Source: Paenibacillus jilunlii (GTDB lineage: Bacteria > Bacillota > Bacilli > Paenibacillales > Paenibacillaceae). Taken from it: a stretch of DNA of 64,000 nucleotides. Both the position numbers and the translations under genes were made by a program. Below, piece after piece: positions 9,093 to 17,496 of the stretch. Location: contig NZ_FNGM01000026.1 in assembly GCF_900102965.1 (NCBI RefSeq), forward strand, positions 1,013 through 65,012. The letters run 5' to 3'. The notes under the pieces are model-generated. The model saw only the letters and a program-made list of their open reading frames with translations. It was not told the DNA's origin and ran no database searches. Numbering within the stretch: the first letter of the stretch is position 1; each line of letters opens with the position of its first letter.

Positions 9093-9962
9093 TCACACTG
9101 TGCTGAAGTTCTCAATAAACTTCGCGGCCAGAGAGGACAGATACTTGTCTTTCATCCAGACGGCGGCGACCCGGGTATTCAGGGAATCGCTGCGGATTTC
9201 CTTGGCTGCCACATTGCTGTTGCTCGCGAGGGTGAAAGCCGACCGCGGAATAATGCCGATCCCCAGCCCCGCATTCGCCCAGAGCAGGGTGGTGCGGGCA
9301 TCGTCATTCATGCAGAAGAACTGCGGATCAAATCCGTTCTCCAGGCAGGTCTCGCGGATGAGCTGCTCGAAACGCCGGTAAACAATAAGCGGCTGGTTCC
9401 GGAGTTCACCGATTTCAATCTCAGGCTTCCCGTCCGTCCAGTCATATTCTGGAGCCATCACGGCAATCATAGGCTCAGACACCGTATAGACACACTCCAG
9501 GCCCGCGCTGCTGAACGGAGTGCGGACGATACCCACCTCGACAATGCCTTTGTTCAACAGATCGATAATCCGGTAGGTATTGCCTTCATGGATTTCAAAT
9601 TTCACCCCTGAATAGTTATGATGGAACTCCACCAGCCGGTCCTGCAGCAAGGTAGCCGCCGATGAGGAGACAGTGCCGATGGAAAGGGTGCCGGTCACGC
9701 CTTTGACAAAATCCTTAAGCTCCCTGGTGGTAGAGTCCGTCAGCTCCAGAATCTGCTGGGCCCGCTCCCTGAGGATCATTCCTGCTTCTGTCAGCTGAAT
9801 GCTCCGCGGACCGCGTTCCACCAGCACCACGCCAAGCTCCTCCTCCAGCTGCTTGAGCTGCTGGCTGAGCGGCGGCTGCGCCATTTGCAGCTTTCTCGCC
9901 GCCGATGTAATTTGCCCTTCTTCGGCAATCGCCAAAAAATATTTCAGCTGGCGGATATCCAT
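9093..9962 (-). CDS. LysR family transcriptional regulator
   Basis: 289 residues. The N-terminal helix-turn-helix (MDIRQLKYFLAIAEEGQ, then AARKLQMAQPPLSQQL) is characteristic of the BenM/CatM/CbbR-like branch of LysR proteins. The effector-binding domain covers about residues 90-285. The gene is divergent from the heterodimeric ABC exporter that starts at 10119, and the gap contains a T-N11-A palindrome at 9990-10004. Control of the exporter is a reasonable inference, although LysR control of such exporters is not the rule. The start ATG at 9962 follows GGAGGT. Confidence 0.92.
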   Translation of the reverse strand: MDIRQLKYFLAIAEEGQITSAARKLQMAQPPLSQQLKQLEEELGVVLVERGPRSIQLTEAGMILRERAQQILELTDSTTRELKDFVKGVTGTLSIGTVSSSAATLLQDRLVEFHHNYSGVKFEIHEGNTYRIIDLLNKGIVEVGIVRTPFSSAGLECVYTVSEPMIAVMAPEYDWTDGKPEIEIGELRNQPLIVYRRFEQLIRETCLENGFDPQFFCMNDDARTTLLWANAGLGIGIIPRSAFTLASNSNVAAKEIRSDSLNTRVAAVWMKDKYLSSLAAKFIENFSTV

Positions 9963-9989
9963 AAGTGTACCTCCGATTGTTTTTCTGCC

Positions 9990-10004
9990 ATATGAAAATC
10001 ATAT
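9990..10004. promoter_or_regulatory. LysR-type box between LysR and the ABC exporter
   Basis: ATATGA, AAA, TCATAT is a perfect 6-bp inverted repeat of T-N11-A form, 28 bases upstream of the LysR start. An AT-rich imperfect palindrome follows near 10021-10036. Binding by the adjacent LysR protein is inferred. Confidence 0.45.
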
Positions 10005-10118
10005 CGCATGGATACGAAACCAATATTATTAATATGTAAGCAGGTATGACATAATCATAACGGGTCTTCTTTCATTTTCATAGCTCTTACATACTAATGA
10101 AGTTAGGTGAGGATTACT

Positions 10119-11858
10119 GTGTTCAAAATGGCTGTATTTCTTAAACCCTACAGAAAAGAGGTGATACTGGGACCGGTCTTCAAGCTGCTGGAGGCGATTC
10201 TTGAACTTCTGCTGCCGACTCTCGTCGCCCTGATTGTCAACAACGGGATTGGCCGCCACGACAGCACCTATGTGTACCGGATGGGCGGGCTGATGGTGCT
10301 GATGTCATTGCTGGGCTTCAGCTGTTCCCTGGTATGCCAATATTATGCCGCCCGGGCTTCACAGGGCTTTGGCACTTCTGTGCGCAATAAGATGTTCAAG
10401 CATATTTCGGCGCTCTCCTATGCCGAGCTGGACACCTTTGGCACGCCCTCGCTGATCAACCGGATCACAAATGATGTGAACCAGCTGCAGCTTGCGGTGG
10501 CGATGCTGATCCGTCTGGTCATCCGTGCCCAGTTCATCTGCATCGGGGCAATTATCATGTCCATGATTCTCGATTTCCGGCTCTCGCTGATTCTGCTTGC
10601 GGCGACTCCGGTATTTGGAGTGATTCTGTATTTCATCATCACACGAAGCTCGCCGCTCTACCGCAAATACCAGCAGAAGCTGGATCATCTGGCTCTTGTG
10701 CTCAGCGAGAACCTGTCCGGCATCCGCGTGATCCGTGCCTTTGCCAAGAGCCGCAGCGAGAAGCAGCGCTTTGATGCCGCTTCGGAGGACCTCACCGCAA
10801 CGGCAATCCGCGTCGCCCGCATCTCCGCGTGGCTGGGGCCCATGACAACGCTGGTGGTCAACGCTGCAATTATTGCCATTCTGTGGGCAGGCGGCATCCA
10901 TATTGATGCGGGACGGCTGTCCCAGGGGGAAATTATTGCTTTTATCAACTATGTGACCCAGATTCTGCTGGCGCTGATTGTGGTCTCGAATCTGGTTATT
11001 ATTTTCACCAAGGCCTCTTCCTCGGCGAACCGTGTGAATGAAGTACTGGACACGAAAGCCTCCGTTGAGGATACCGGAAATCATTCTATTCCACGGGCAG
11101 ATATGCAGGCTCCGGCAATTGTCTTTGAACATGTCTCATTTGGCTACAACACGACCGGTGAGCTGGCATTGCACGATATTTCCGTCACCATTAACCGGGG
11201 GGAGACCGTAGGGCTGATCGGCAGCACAGGCTCCGGGAAGTCAACCTTCGTGAATCTGATTCCGCGTTTCTATGATGCGGTGGAGGGAGAGATACGGGTG
11301 GATGGAGTAAATATCAGGGACTATGGGCTGGAGCAGCTGCGGAGGAAGATCGGCATCGTACCGCAGAAGGCAACGCTCTTCAGCGGCACCATTGCCGACA
11401 ATATCCGCTGGGGCAAGCAGGACGCCCCGGAAGAGGAGCTGCTGGCCGCTGCCTCTGTCGCCCAGGCCGAAGAGTTCATCCAGAAGCTCCCTGAAGGGCT
11501 GGCTACTGCGGTTGCGCGCGGAGGCTTGAACCTGTCCGGGGGACAAAAGCAGCGGCTGACCATCGCCCGCGCGGTTGCCATGCGCCCACAGATCCTGATT
11601 CTGGACGATTCGGCAAGCGCACTGGATTTTGCCACGGATGCGGCGCTGCGCAGCGCGCTGAAGGAGAGCAGCGGGGAAATGACGGTATTGCTGGTCTCCC
11701 AGCGGGTAAGCACCGTCCGGCAGGCGGATGTGATCATCGTCTTTGACGAAGGCCGGATTGCCGGCATTGGCACGCATGAAGCATTATTGGAGAGCTGCGG
11801 CGTATACCAGGAAATCTGCGGGTCCCAGCTGTCCACTGAGGAGGCGGGGGCACGATGA
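10119..11858 (+). CDS. ABC exporter half-transporter, degenerate ATP site subunit
   Basis: A 579-residue fusion of a six-helix type I exporter domain (about 1-310) and an ATPase domain (about 335-570). Walker A is GSTGSGKST and the signature is LSGGQKQR. Walker B ends in ILDDSASALD, with Asp where the catalytic Glu should be, and the switch histidine is replaced by Gln (VSQRVST). These are the marks of the degenerate-site subunit in heterodimeric exporters of the BmrC/TM287 type. The start GTG 10119 is 6 bases after AGGTGAGG; an earlier GTG at 10107 overlaps that site. It is translationally coupled to the next gene by a 4-bp overlap. It probably exports drugs, lipids or peptides. Confidence 0.93.
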   Translation: MFKMAVFLKPYRKEVILGPVFKLLEAILELLLPTLVALIVNNGIGRHDSTYVYRMGGLMVLMSLLGFSCSLVCQYYAARASQGFGTSVRNKMFKHISALSYAELDTFGTPSLINRITNDVNQLQLAVAMLIRLVIRAQFICIGAIIMSMILDFRLSLILLAATPVFGVILYFIITRSSPLYRKYQQKLDHLALVLSENLSGIRVIRAFAKSRSEKQRFDAASEDLTATAIRVARISAWLGPMTTLVVNAAIIAILWAGGIHIDAGRLSQGEIIAFINYVTQILLALIVVSNLVIIFTKASSSANRVNEVLDTKASVEDTGNHSIPRADMQAPAIVFEHVSFGYNTTGELALHDISVTINRGETVGLIGSTGSGKSTFVNLIPRFYDAVEGEIRVDGVNIRDYGLEQLRRKIGIVPQKATLFSGTIADNIRWGKQDAPEEELLAAASVAQAEEFIQKLPEGLATAVARGGLNLSGGQKQRLTIARAVAMRPQILILDDSASALDFATDAALRSALKESSGEMTVLLVSQRVSTVRQADVIIVFDEGRIAGIGTHEALLESCGVYQEICGSQLSTEEAGAR

Positions 11859-13594
11859 ATGCCGGAGCAACCTGGAAAAGAATTATAGGATATACCAGAC
11901 AACACCGGGGCATCGCCATTGCCGCTGTGTTCTGTGCCATTCTGAGTGTGATAGCGAGTCTGGTCGGTCCACTCCTGATTGGCCGGGCCGTCGACCAGAT
12001 GGTTGGTCCTGGACAAGTGGATTTTGCCCGCGTCCTCCGGCTGCTGCTGATTCTGGCGTTGGTCTACATTGCCGGCAGCTTTTTTGGCTGGCTGCTGACT
12101 TACTATACCAACCGGATCGCCTACCGGACGGTCTATGATTTACGGCGCGAGCTGTTCGACAAGCTGAACGTGCTGCCGCTGAAGTTCCATGACAACCATC
12201 CGCAGGGGGACAGCATTTCCCGGTTCGTGAACGATATGGATGCGGTCTCGGACGGATTGCTGCAAGGCTTCTCCACACTGCTTACCGGAGTGGTGACCAT
12301 CGCCGGGGCCATGGGTCTGATGCTCTACATCAGTCCGGTGATGACGCTGGTTGTGCTTTTGTCGGCACCGGCAGCCTTTTATGTCGCACGGTTCATAACC
12401 ACACGCTCCCAGAAGCTGTTCCGCGAGCAGGCCACAATTCTCGGCGGGCTAAACGGATATGTGGAGGAAATCGTCGGCGGCCAGAAGGTAGTGCAGGCAT
12501 TCCGTTACGAAGACCACAGCTTCGCGGAGTTCTCCGCACGGAATAATGAGCTGTACCAGACCGGTGTCAAGGCCCAGTTCTACGGCTCGCTGTCCAATCC
12601 AAGCACACGGCTGGTGAACAATATTACTTTTTCTGTGATTGCCATGATCGGCAGCGCTCTGGTGATCGGGGGGCATTTCACAGTCGGGGATCTCTCCAGC
12701 TTCCTGATCTATTCGAACCTGTTCGCGAAGCCGTTCAATGAAATTACGGGTGTCATTACCCAGCTTCAATCTGCAACGGCTTCAGCTCAGCGGATTTTTG
12801 CGATTCTGGATCTGCCGCCGGAAACTCAGGATGTTGAAGACGCTCGAGTATTGGGCATAAGCCAGGGGACGATCACATTTGACCAGGTGAGCTTTGCCTA
12901 TTCTCAAGAGCGCCCGCTGATCAGGAATTTCAGCCTGGAGGTGAAGCCGGGCACACGGGTGGCCATCGTCGGGCAGACCGGGGCCGGGAAAACTACACTG
13001 GTCAACCTGCTGATGCGCTTCTATGATGTGGACAACGGCAGCATCAAACTGGACGGGACCGATATCAGGGCGGTTACCCGCGACAGTCTGCGCCGCAATT
13101 TCGGGATGGTCCTGCAGGATACCTGGCTGTACGGGGGATCGATCCGCGACAATATCGCTTATGGCAAGCCAGAGGCTTCTGAAGAAGAAGTGATTGCCGC
13201 TGCCAAGGCTGCGAATGCCCACAGCTTCATTAAGCGGCTGCCCGAAGGCTATGCCACGAAGATTTCCGGTTCAGGGGATAATCTGTCCCAGGGACAGAAG
13301 CAATTGCTCACCATCGCCCGTGTCATGCTTGCCGATCCGCCCATGCTGATTCTAGACGAAGCGACCAGCAGTATCGACACGTTGACGGAGGCGCGTATCC
13401 AGAAGGCTTTTCTGGCGATGATTTCCGGCCGCACCAGCTTCGTGATTGCCCACCGGCTGTCCACGATCCGCGAGGCGGACATCATTCTCTATATGAAAGA
13501 CGGCGATATCGCCGAGAGCGGCACCCATGAGGAGCTGCTGGAACGCGGAGGGCATTACGCCCGGCTGTATAACAGCCAATTTGCGGCAGTGTAG
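11855..13594 (+). CDS. ABC exporter half-transporter, catalytic subunit
   Basis: A 579-residue partner of the upstream gene, with six membrane helices (about 1-320) and an ATPase domain. Walker A GQTGAGKTT, Walker B ILDEATSSID with the catalytic Glu, and the switch histidine in IAHRLST are canonical. The signature is LSQGQKQ instead of LSGGQ. In heterodimeric exporters this altered signature faces the degenerate Walker site of the partner, so the two genes together form one active and one inactive ATP site (BmrCD/TM287-288 type). The start ATG overlaps the preceding stop (ATGA at 11855). A strong terminator follows at 13622-13676. Confidence 0.94.
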   Translation: MNAGATWKRIIGYTRQHRGIAIAAVFCAILSVIASLVGPLLIGRAVDQMVGPGQVDFARVLRLLLILALVYIAGSFFGWLLTYYTNRIAYRTVYDLRRELFDKLNVLPLKFHDNHPQGDSISRFVNDMDAVSDGLLQGFSTLLTGVVTIAGAMGLMLYISPVMTLVVLLSAPAAFYVARFITTRSQKLFREQATILGGLNGYVEEIVGGQKVVQAFRYEDHSFAEFSARNNELYQTGVKAQFYGSLSNPSTRLVNNITFSVIAMIGSALVIGGHFTVGDLSSFLIYSNLFAKPFNEITGVITQLQSATASAQRIFAILDLPPETQDVEDARVLGISQGTITFDQVSFAYSQERPLIRNFSLEVKPGTRVAIVGQTGAGKTTLVNLLMRFYDVDNGSIKLDGTDIRAVTRDSLRRNFGMVLQDTWLYGGSIRDNIAYGKPEASEEEVIAAAKAANAHSFIKRLPEGYATKISGSGDNLSQGQKQLLTIARVMLADPPMLILDEATSSIDTLTEARIQKAFLAMISGRTSFVIAHRLSTIREADIILYMKDGDIAESGTHEELLERGGHYARLYNSQFAAV

Positions 13595-13618
13595 TTAGTT
13601 AAACACAAAGGATAGGCA

Positions 13619-13678
13619 TTAAAAAACAGCTGCAGCCTGGACTTGAGGATGAGGTCCAGCGCTGGCAGCTGTTTTTAG
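13619..13678 (+). terminator. Strong terminator of the ABC exporter operon
   Basis: AAAAACAGCTGC (13622-13633) pairs with GCAGCTGTTTTT (13665-13676), with an inner CTGGAC/GTCCAG stem. The A/T ends make it able to act on both strands. Confidence 0.9.
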
Positions 13679-13747
13679 ATTGTATAGGAAACTGTGATTG
13701 CTTCCATTTATGGATAAACTGTGAATAAAGTTGGGAACAAACACCTT

Positions 13748-13998
13748 TGGACGAATTTGTAGCGAACAACGGCAGAATTACCTCTGTTGGAGCGTCGAAG
13801 GCCGGTTTGCCTGAAAACAACGGCAGAAATACCGCTGTTGGAGCGTCGAAGGCCGGTTTGCCTGGAAACAACGGCAGAAATGCCGTTGTTGGAGCGTCGA
13901 AGGCCGGTTTGCCTGAAAACAACGGCAGAAATACCGTTGTTGGAGTGTCGAAGGCCGGTTTGCCTGAAAACAACGGCAGAAATACCGTTGTTGAGCAT
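13748..13998. repeat. 51-bp hairpin array, stem type AACAACGG (copy 1)
   Basis: Five hairpins start at 13765, 13816, 13867, 13918 and 13969, exactly 51 bp apart. Each is AACAACGG, an 8-base loop close to CAGAAATA, and CCGTTGTT, with small changes in the first three. The 27-bp linkers (GGAGCGTCGAAGG...) are conserved too, so the whole 51-bp unit is repeated. The array opens after TTTGGACGAATTT, the same lead-in as at 41.93 kb. Because 51 is divisible by 3, several frames stay open here; those open frames are not genes. The rest of the gap 13679-14340 holds the inverted repeats listed below. Confidence 0.92.
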
Positions 13999-14069
13999 CC
14001 GGCTTCTTCGCAAGCGCTATAGATTGAACTTGAAATACTAAAAATAAAGGGAAAAGTGGCGGAGGAGAA

Positions 14070-14178
14070 GTTTGGATACTTACGGAGCGGTAGCGTCCGC
14101 CTTTGTCTGCGGATTTCAACCGCGACAGCGGTATACAACCAAGAAATCTGCAGATGGACAGCGGCCGGAAGTCCAAAC
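14070..14178. repeat. Large imperfect inverted repeat
   Basis: The outer arms GTTTGGA (14070-14076) and TCCAAAC (14172-14178) enclose inner arms TCTGCGGATTTC (14106-14117) and GAAATCTGCAGA (14143-14154). An RNA or cruciform fold of about 110 bp is possible. No protein-coding content was recognised. Confidence 0.55.
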
Positions 14179-14234
14179 ACTCTCTGGAGTCACGGCCAAT
14201 CCCAAAATCGAAAAATAACCCTAGACTGAAATAC

Positions 14235-14276
14235 AAGACGGTTGCACTGTCCATGGGAGACAGCACAGCCGTTTTG
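14235..14276. repeat. Terminator-like hairpin, dispersed copy 1
   Basis: A hairpin closing near ACGG/CCGT with the inner arms TGCACTGTCC and GGAGACAGCA. The same module, led by TAGACTGAAAT, recurs at 50172-50213 with covarying stem bases. It may terminate transcription toward or from the antiporter gene. Confidence 0.6.
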
Positions 14277-14357
14277 CTCTTCAGGCAAGCGATCTCTGCG
14301 GCACAGCTGATTTTCTTGGTGCCCGGACCGCTTAGACCGGGGATTTACCCGGCCCGC

Positions 14358-16340
14358 TCAAAGGGTTAATTCCCGGAGGTCATGCTCCATCAGCAGCAGG
14401 TTGCTTTTCATTCCCTTCATTCCTGCCCTCGACAGCTTGCCGGATTCGAACATGTGCTGAATCTGGTCTCTCTCCAATTGGATGCCCACCCGGGCCAGCT
14501 CATCCAGAGCCGTGTCAAAGTCCTCTTTGGCTGAAGGCTCAGATTCATTCCGCGTATATCTGCCAAGCATCCCTTCATAACGCAGAAGTAAAGAGCTGAC
14601 ATCTTCAATCTCGGCTCCCGCTGTAGGCAGCATGTTCTTTAATTGCACAATAACATAGTGAATGTTGCGTATCTGGAATGCATCTACGGCTGCATGCCTC
14701 TCCTGAAATGTTAATCTGGCCTGCTGCAGGATGCCGGATACTTCCATCCATTGCCGGAGCGCCATCAGGTCGGTTCTGTATTGTTCATCTTTGGTGAACC
14801 GGTACAGCGTCCGGTTGAGTCTATGTAAATAGCGGTATGCTATGAACGGGTTCACTTCTTTGTTTTGAATCGCCTGCAAGGTGTTCTCCCGCTGCCATTT
14901 GAGCGTCTGGATGATGATAGGGCGTTGGAACCTGTCTGCAGTCTCTTCCTTTTTCAGCTTGCGGATCCGTGAATTGTACGTGCTGATAATTTTGCTGATC
15001 GCCGCTCTGTTCTCGTCAGTTGTTTGTTCACTTAACGCAATCACAACATTGCGGAGGATTTCGATTTCAATGTGGGATTCGTCGTTTTCGGATTCGCCTT
15101 CATTTTTGATCAGAAGAGGCAGCAGGTAGTTAGCCGCCAGCAAGGTCCACAGAATGACACCCGCCGCCAAAAAAATAATCAGATCCCGCTCCGGGAACGG
15201 GTTCCCGTTATCAAGGAGAAACGGCAGCGACAATGTACTTGCCAGCGTGATCGTACCGCGTACACCGGATAGGCTCAGGATGAGCGCGTTTTTGATTTTA
15301 TGTCCCCGGACGGGCATCTGCTCGCTGCTTCCGGGAAGTTTCATGAAGAGAATCCAGATAAAGCGCAGGGACAGCACGGCAAGTGTCAATACCAGCGTGT
15401 AGGTGAACACCTGGACATGTCCAAGGCTGGAACTGCTCCAGATGGTCCGGATAATCTCCGGGAGCTGGGTGCCGAGCAGCAGAAAAACCAGTCCATTCAG
15501 AACATAAATGATGACAGACCAGGTGCTTTTGGACACAATATTGAGTCTGGCGACCTCGGGGTCCAATTTTTTATAGCCAAAGGAGTGGGCGATACCCGCG
15601 CTGACTGCCGCCAGGATTCCATTGACCCCAAGCTCCTCAGCCGCCAAAAACACTGCGAAGGGGGTTAAAACCTCAATCAGCATATGCAATGTTACATTTT
15701 CCATGCCCAATCTGCGCAGCCACTTCACAAATACATATTTCACAAGGGTCAGCAGAAGCCCGAGCACAATGCCTCCGATAGATATTCCTACAAAGCTCAG
15801 ACTAGCCGAACGCAAGGAGAAAGCGCCGGTTACCATCGCTGCGGCAGCAAACTGAAAGGATACCAGTCCCGAAGCGTCGTTGATCAGTGATTCTCCCTCC
15901 AGGATTTTCATCGTTTGGTGGGGGATTTGGATTTTCTCTTCCAGGGCGCCAACGGCTATAGCATCGGTAGGAGCGAGTGCCGCAGCCAGTGCAAAAGACG
16001 CAGCCAGCGGTATGACAGGAAGCAGCCAATTGAGAAAGAAGCCCAGGATGGCTACCGTCATGAATACCAACCCCAGCGCTAATAAAAGAATGGGTTTCTT
16101 CAAGCTCCACAGCGCTTCTTTGTCAGAATGGCGCCCGTCATTGAACAGCAGGGGAGCGATAAACAACAGTAAAAACAGCTCGGGGTTAAGCCTTAATTCA
16201 AAATGCAGAGGCAGATAGGTAATCCCGACCCCGAGAGCAATCTGAATAATAGGGACCGAAACGGACGGGATAAACCGGTTCAGCAAATTGGATAACGCGA
16301 TTGCCGCCAGCATGAGTAAGATGAATTCAAAAATCTCCAC
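14358..16340 (-). CDS. Na+/H+ antiporter, CPA1 (NhaP/NHE) type
   Basis: 660 residues. The N-terminal 400 residues form about 12 membrane helices, with the conserved acidic pair region (AAALAPTDAIAVGAL), the ESLINDASG motif of CPA1 antiporters and GVRGTITLA. The C-terminal 240 residues are a charged cytoplasmic regulatory tail. The protein should exchange Na+ or K+ for H+ and help pH and salt balance. The start is GTG 16340, 8 bases after AAGGTGG; a GTG at 16352 lies inside that site. It stands alone between a repeat region and the AraC gene. Confidence 0.93.
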   Translation of the reverse strand: MEIFEFILLMLAAIALSNLLNRFIPSVSVPIIQIALGVGITYLPLHFELRLNPELFLLLFIAPLLFNDGRHSDKEALWSLKKPILLLALGLVFMTVAILGFFLNWLLPVIPLAASFALAAALAPTDAIAVGALEEKIQIPHQTMKILEGESLINDASGLVSFQFAAAAMVTGAFSLRSASLSFVGISIGGIVLGLLLTLVKYVFVKWLRRLGMENVTLHMLIEVLTPFAVFLAAEELGVNGILAAVSAGIAHSFGYKKLDPEVARLNIVSKSTWSVIIYVLNGLVFLLLGTQLPEIIRTIWSSSSLGHVQVFTYTLVLTLAVLSLRFIWILFMKLPGSSEQMPVRGHKIKNALILSLSGVRGTITLASTLSLPFLLDNGNPFPERDLIIFLAAGVILWTLLAANYLLPLLIKNEGESENDESHIEIEILRNVVIALSEQTTDENRAAISKIISTYNSRIRKLKKEETADRFQRPIIIQTLKWQRENTLQAIQNKEVNPFIAYRYLHRLNRTLYRFTKDEQYRTDLMALRQWMEVSGILQQARLTFQERHAAVDAFQIRNIHYVIVQLKNMLPTAGAEIEDVSSLLLRYEGMLGRYTRNESEPSAKEDFDTALDELARVGIQLERDQIQHMFESGKLSRAGMKGMKSNLLLMEHDLRELTL

Positions 16341-16449
16341 AGCTTCTACCACCTTGTTTGTGTTTTGCCTTTATGTGTCTGCTAGATAAAGGTAATCCTT
16401 TCGAACGCGTACTACGTCAATTGGCAGCGTCATACCATGGTATCTCGTT

Positions 16450-17310
16450 TTAGGATTCATGCAGCCGCTTGCGCATTGTACCCGGCGTACAACCATATGT
16501 ATTCCGAAATATGCGGATAAAATAATTGGTGTCCATGCCGAGATTCAGCGCGATGTCCTGTACGGGTATATCGGCATTTTCCCGGATCAATTGCAGTGCG
16601 CGCTCCAGGCGGAGGTTCTGCAAATATTTGTGTGGCGTAATCCCGTATTCCTGCAGGAACAGCCGTTGAAAGTGCTGTACGGAATAGCCTACGGCGGCAG
16701 CAAGATTAGAGACCAGCAGCGGTTCGGTAAAATGCTCATTGATCAGGCTTACCGCCTTCTGCAAAGCCTCATTGCGTACGTTCTCCAGTTCCAGCCGTCC
16801 AGAGGGGCCTGTGTCAGAAGCACTACGGCGCAGCAGCAGCAGCAGCCGGTAGAGCGCTACGGACAGCTCCTGCATCACCTGTTCATCCTGGCGGCCGGCC
16901 TGCTGGTTCACGGTGTGCCAAATACTGCCCACCTGTTCCCAGCAATCCTCGAAGCGCTCCGGGCGCAAGGGCGGGGAGGCAGGCAGCATCCCGATTCCTT
17001 CTAGCAACCCCTGGGAGAGGTCCCCGTGGAAGCCGATGAAGCCCACATGCCAGCGTTCCAGGGACAGCGGGTAATATTCATGGCTCCGGTCCGGCGGATA
17101 AGCGAAAGCCATACCGGGTTCGAGTACCGTTTCCTCACCAGTCTCCAGGTCCCGAAACAAGCCCTTTCCGCTGCGGATCAGAAAGATTTGGTAGACGGGA
17201 AACCCCCCGGGGCGGACATGATGATACTGGATGTGCCGGCCGACCGAATAAGGATATAAGGGGAAGCGGTTCGGGTCGCGCGGAATTTCAATTAGCGAAA
17301 AGGGGAGCAT
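16450..17310 (-). CDS. AraC family transcriptional regulator next to GH42 gene
   Basis: 286 residues. The N-terminal cupin-type sugar-binding domain (about 10-150) is followed by two AraC helix-turn-helix motifs (about 185-283, SNLAAAVGYSVQHFQRLF and a second ending in FRNTYGCTPG). It is divergent from the GH42 beta-galactosidase at 17497 and so is the likely activator of that gene. The start ATG 17310 follows GAGGTGA; a GTG at 17319 overlaps that site. The shared control region 17311-17496 is AT-rich near 17360-17400, but no operator was identified. Confidence 0.92.
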   Translation of the reverse strand: MLPFSLIEIPRDPNRFPLYPYSVGRHIQYHHVRPGGFPVYQIFLIRSGKGLFRDLETGEETVLEPGMAFAYPPDRSHEYYPLSLERWHVGFIGFHGDLSQGLLEGIGMLPASPPLRPERFEDCWEQVGSIWHTVNQQAGRQDEQVMQELSVALYRLLLLLRRSASDTGPSGRLELENVRNEALQKAVSLINEHFTEPLLVSNLAAAVGYSVQHFQRLFLQEYGITPHKYLQNLRLERALQLIRENADIPVQDIALNLGMDTNYFIRIFRNTYGCTPGTMRKRLHES

Positions 17311-17496
17311 GATGTTCACCTCGTATTCATTTTGTGCTAGTAAAGCGAGTGTATACTCCTACTGTTTTAATGATTTTATCCTATATTATATACAGTATAA
17401 AGAATGATTCATGAAATAGACAGGGCTTGTCCTCGCTTACATCAGAGAATAATCCCATCTGTCCATGGACAACCAACCGAAAGGATGAACCTACCC

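Noticed and set aside
13747-14266. Open frames on both strands over the 13.8-kb array
   Set aside because: They exist because a stop-free 51-bp unit is repeated in multiples of three; no ribosome site or conserved protein pattern was found.
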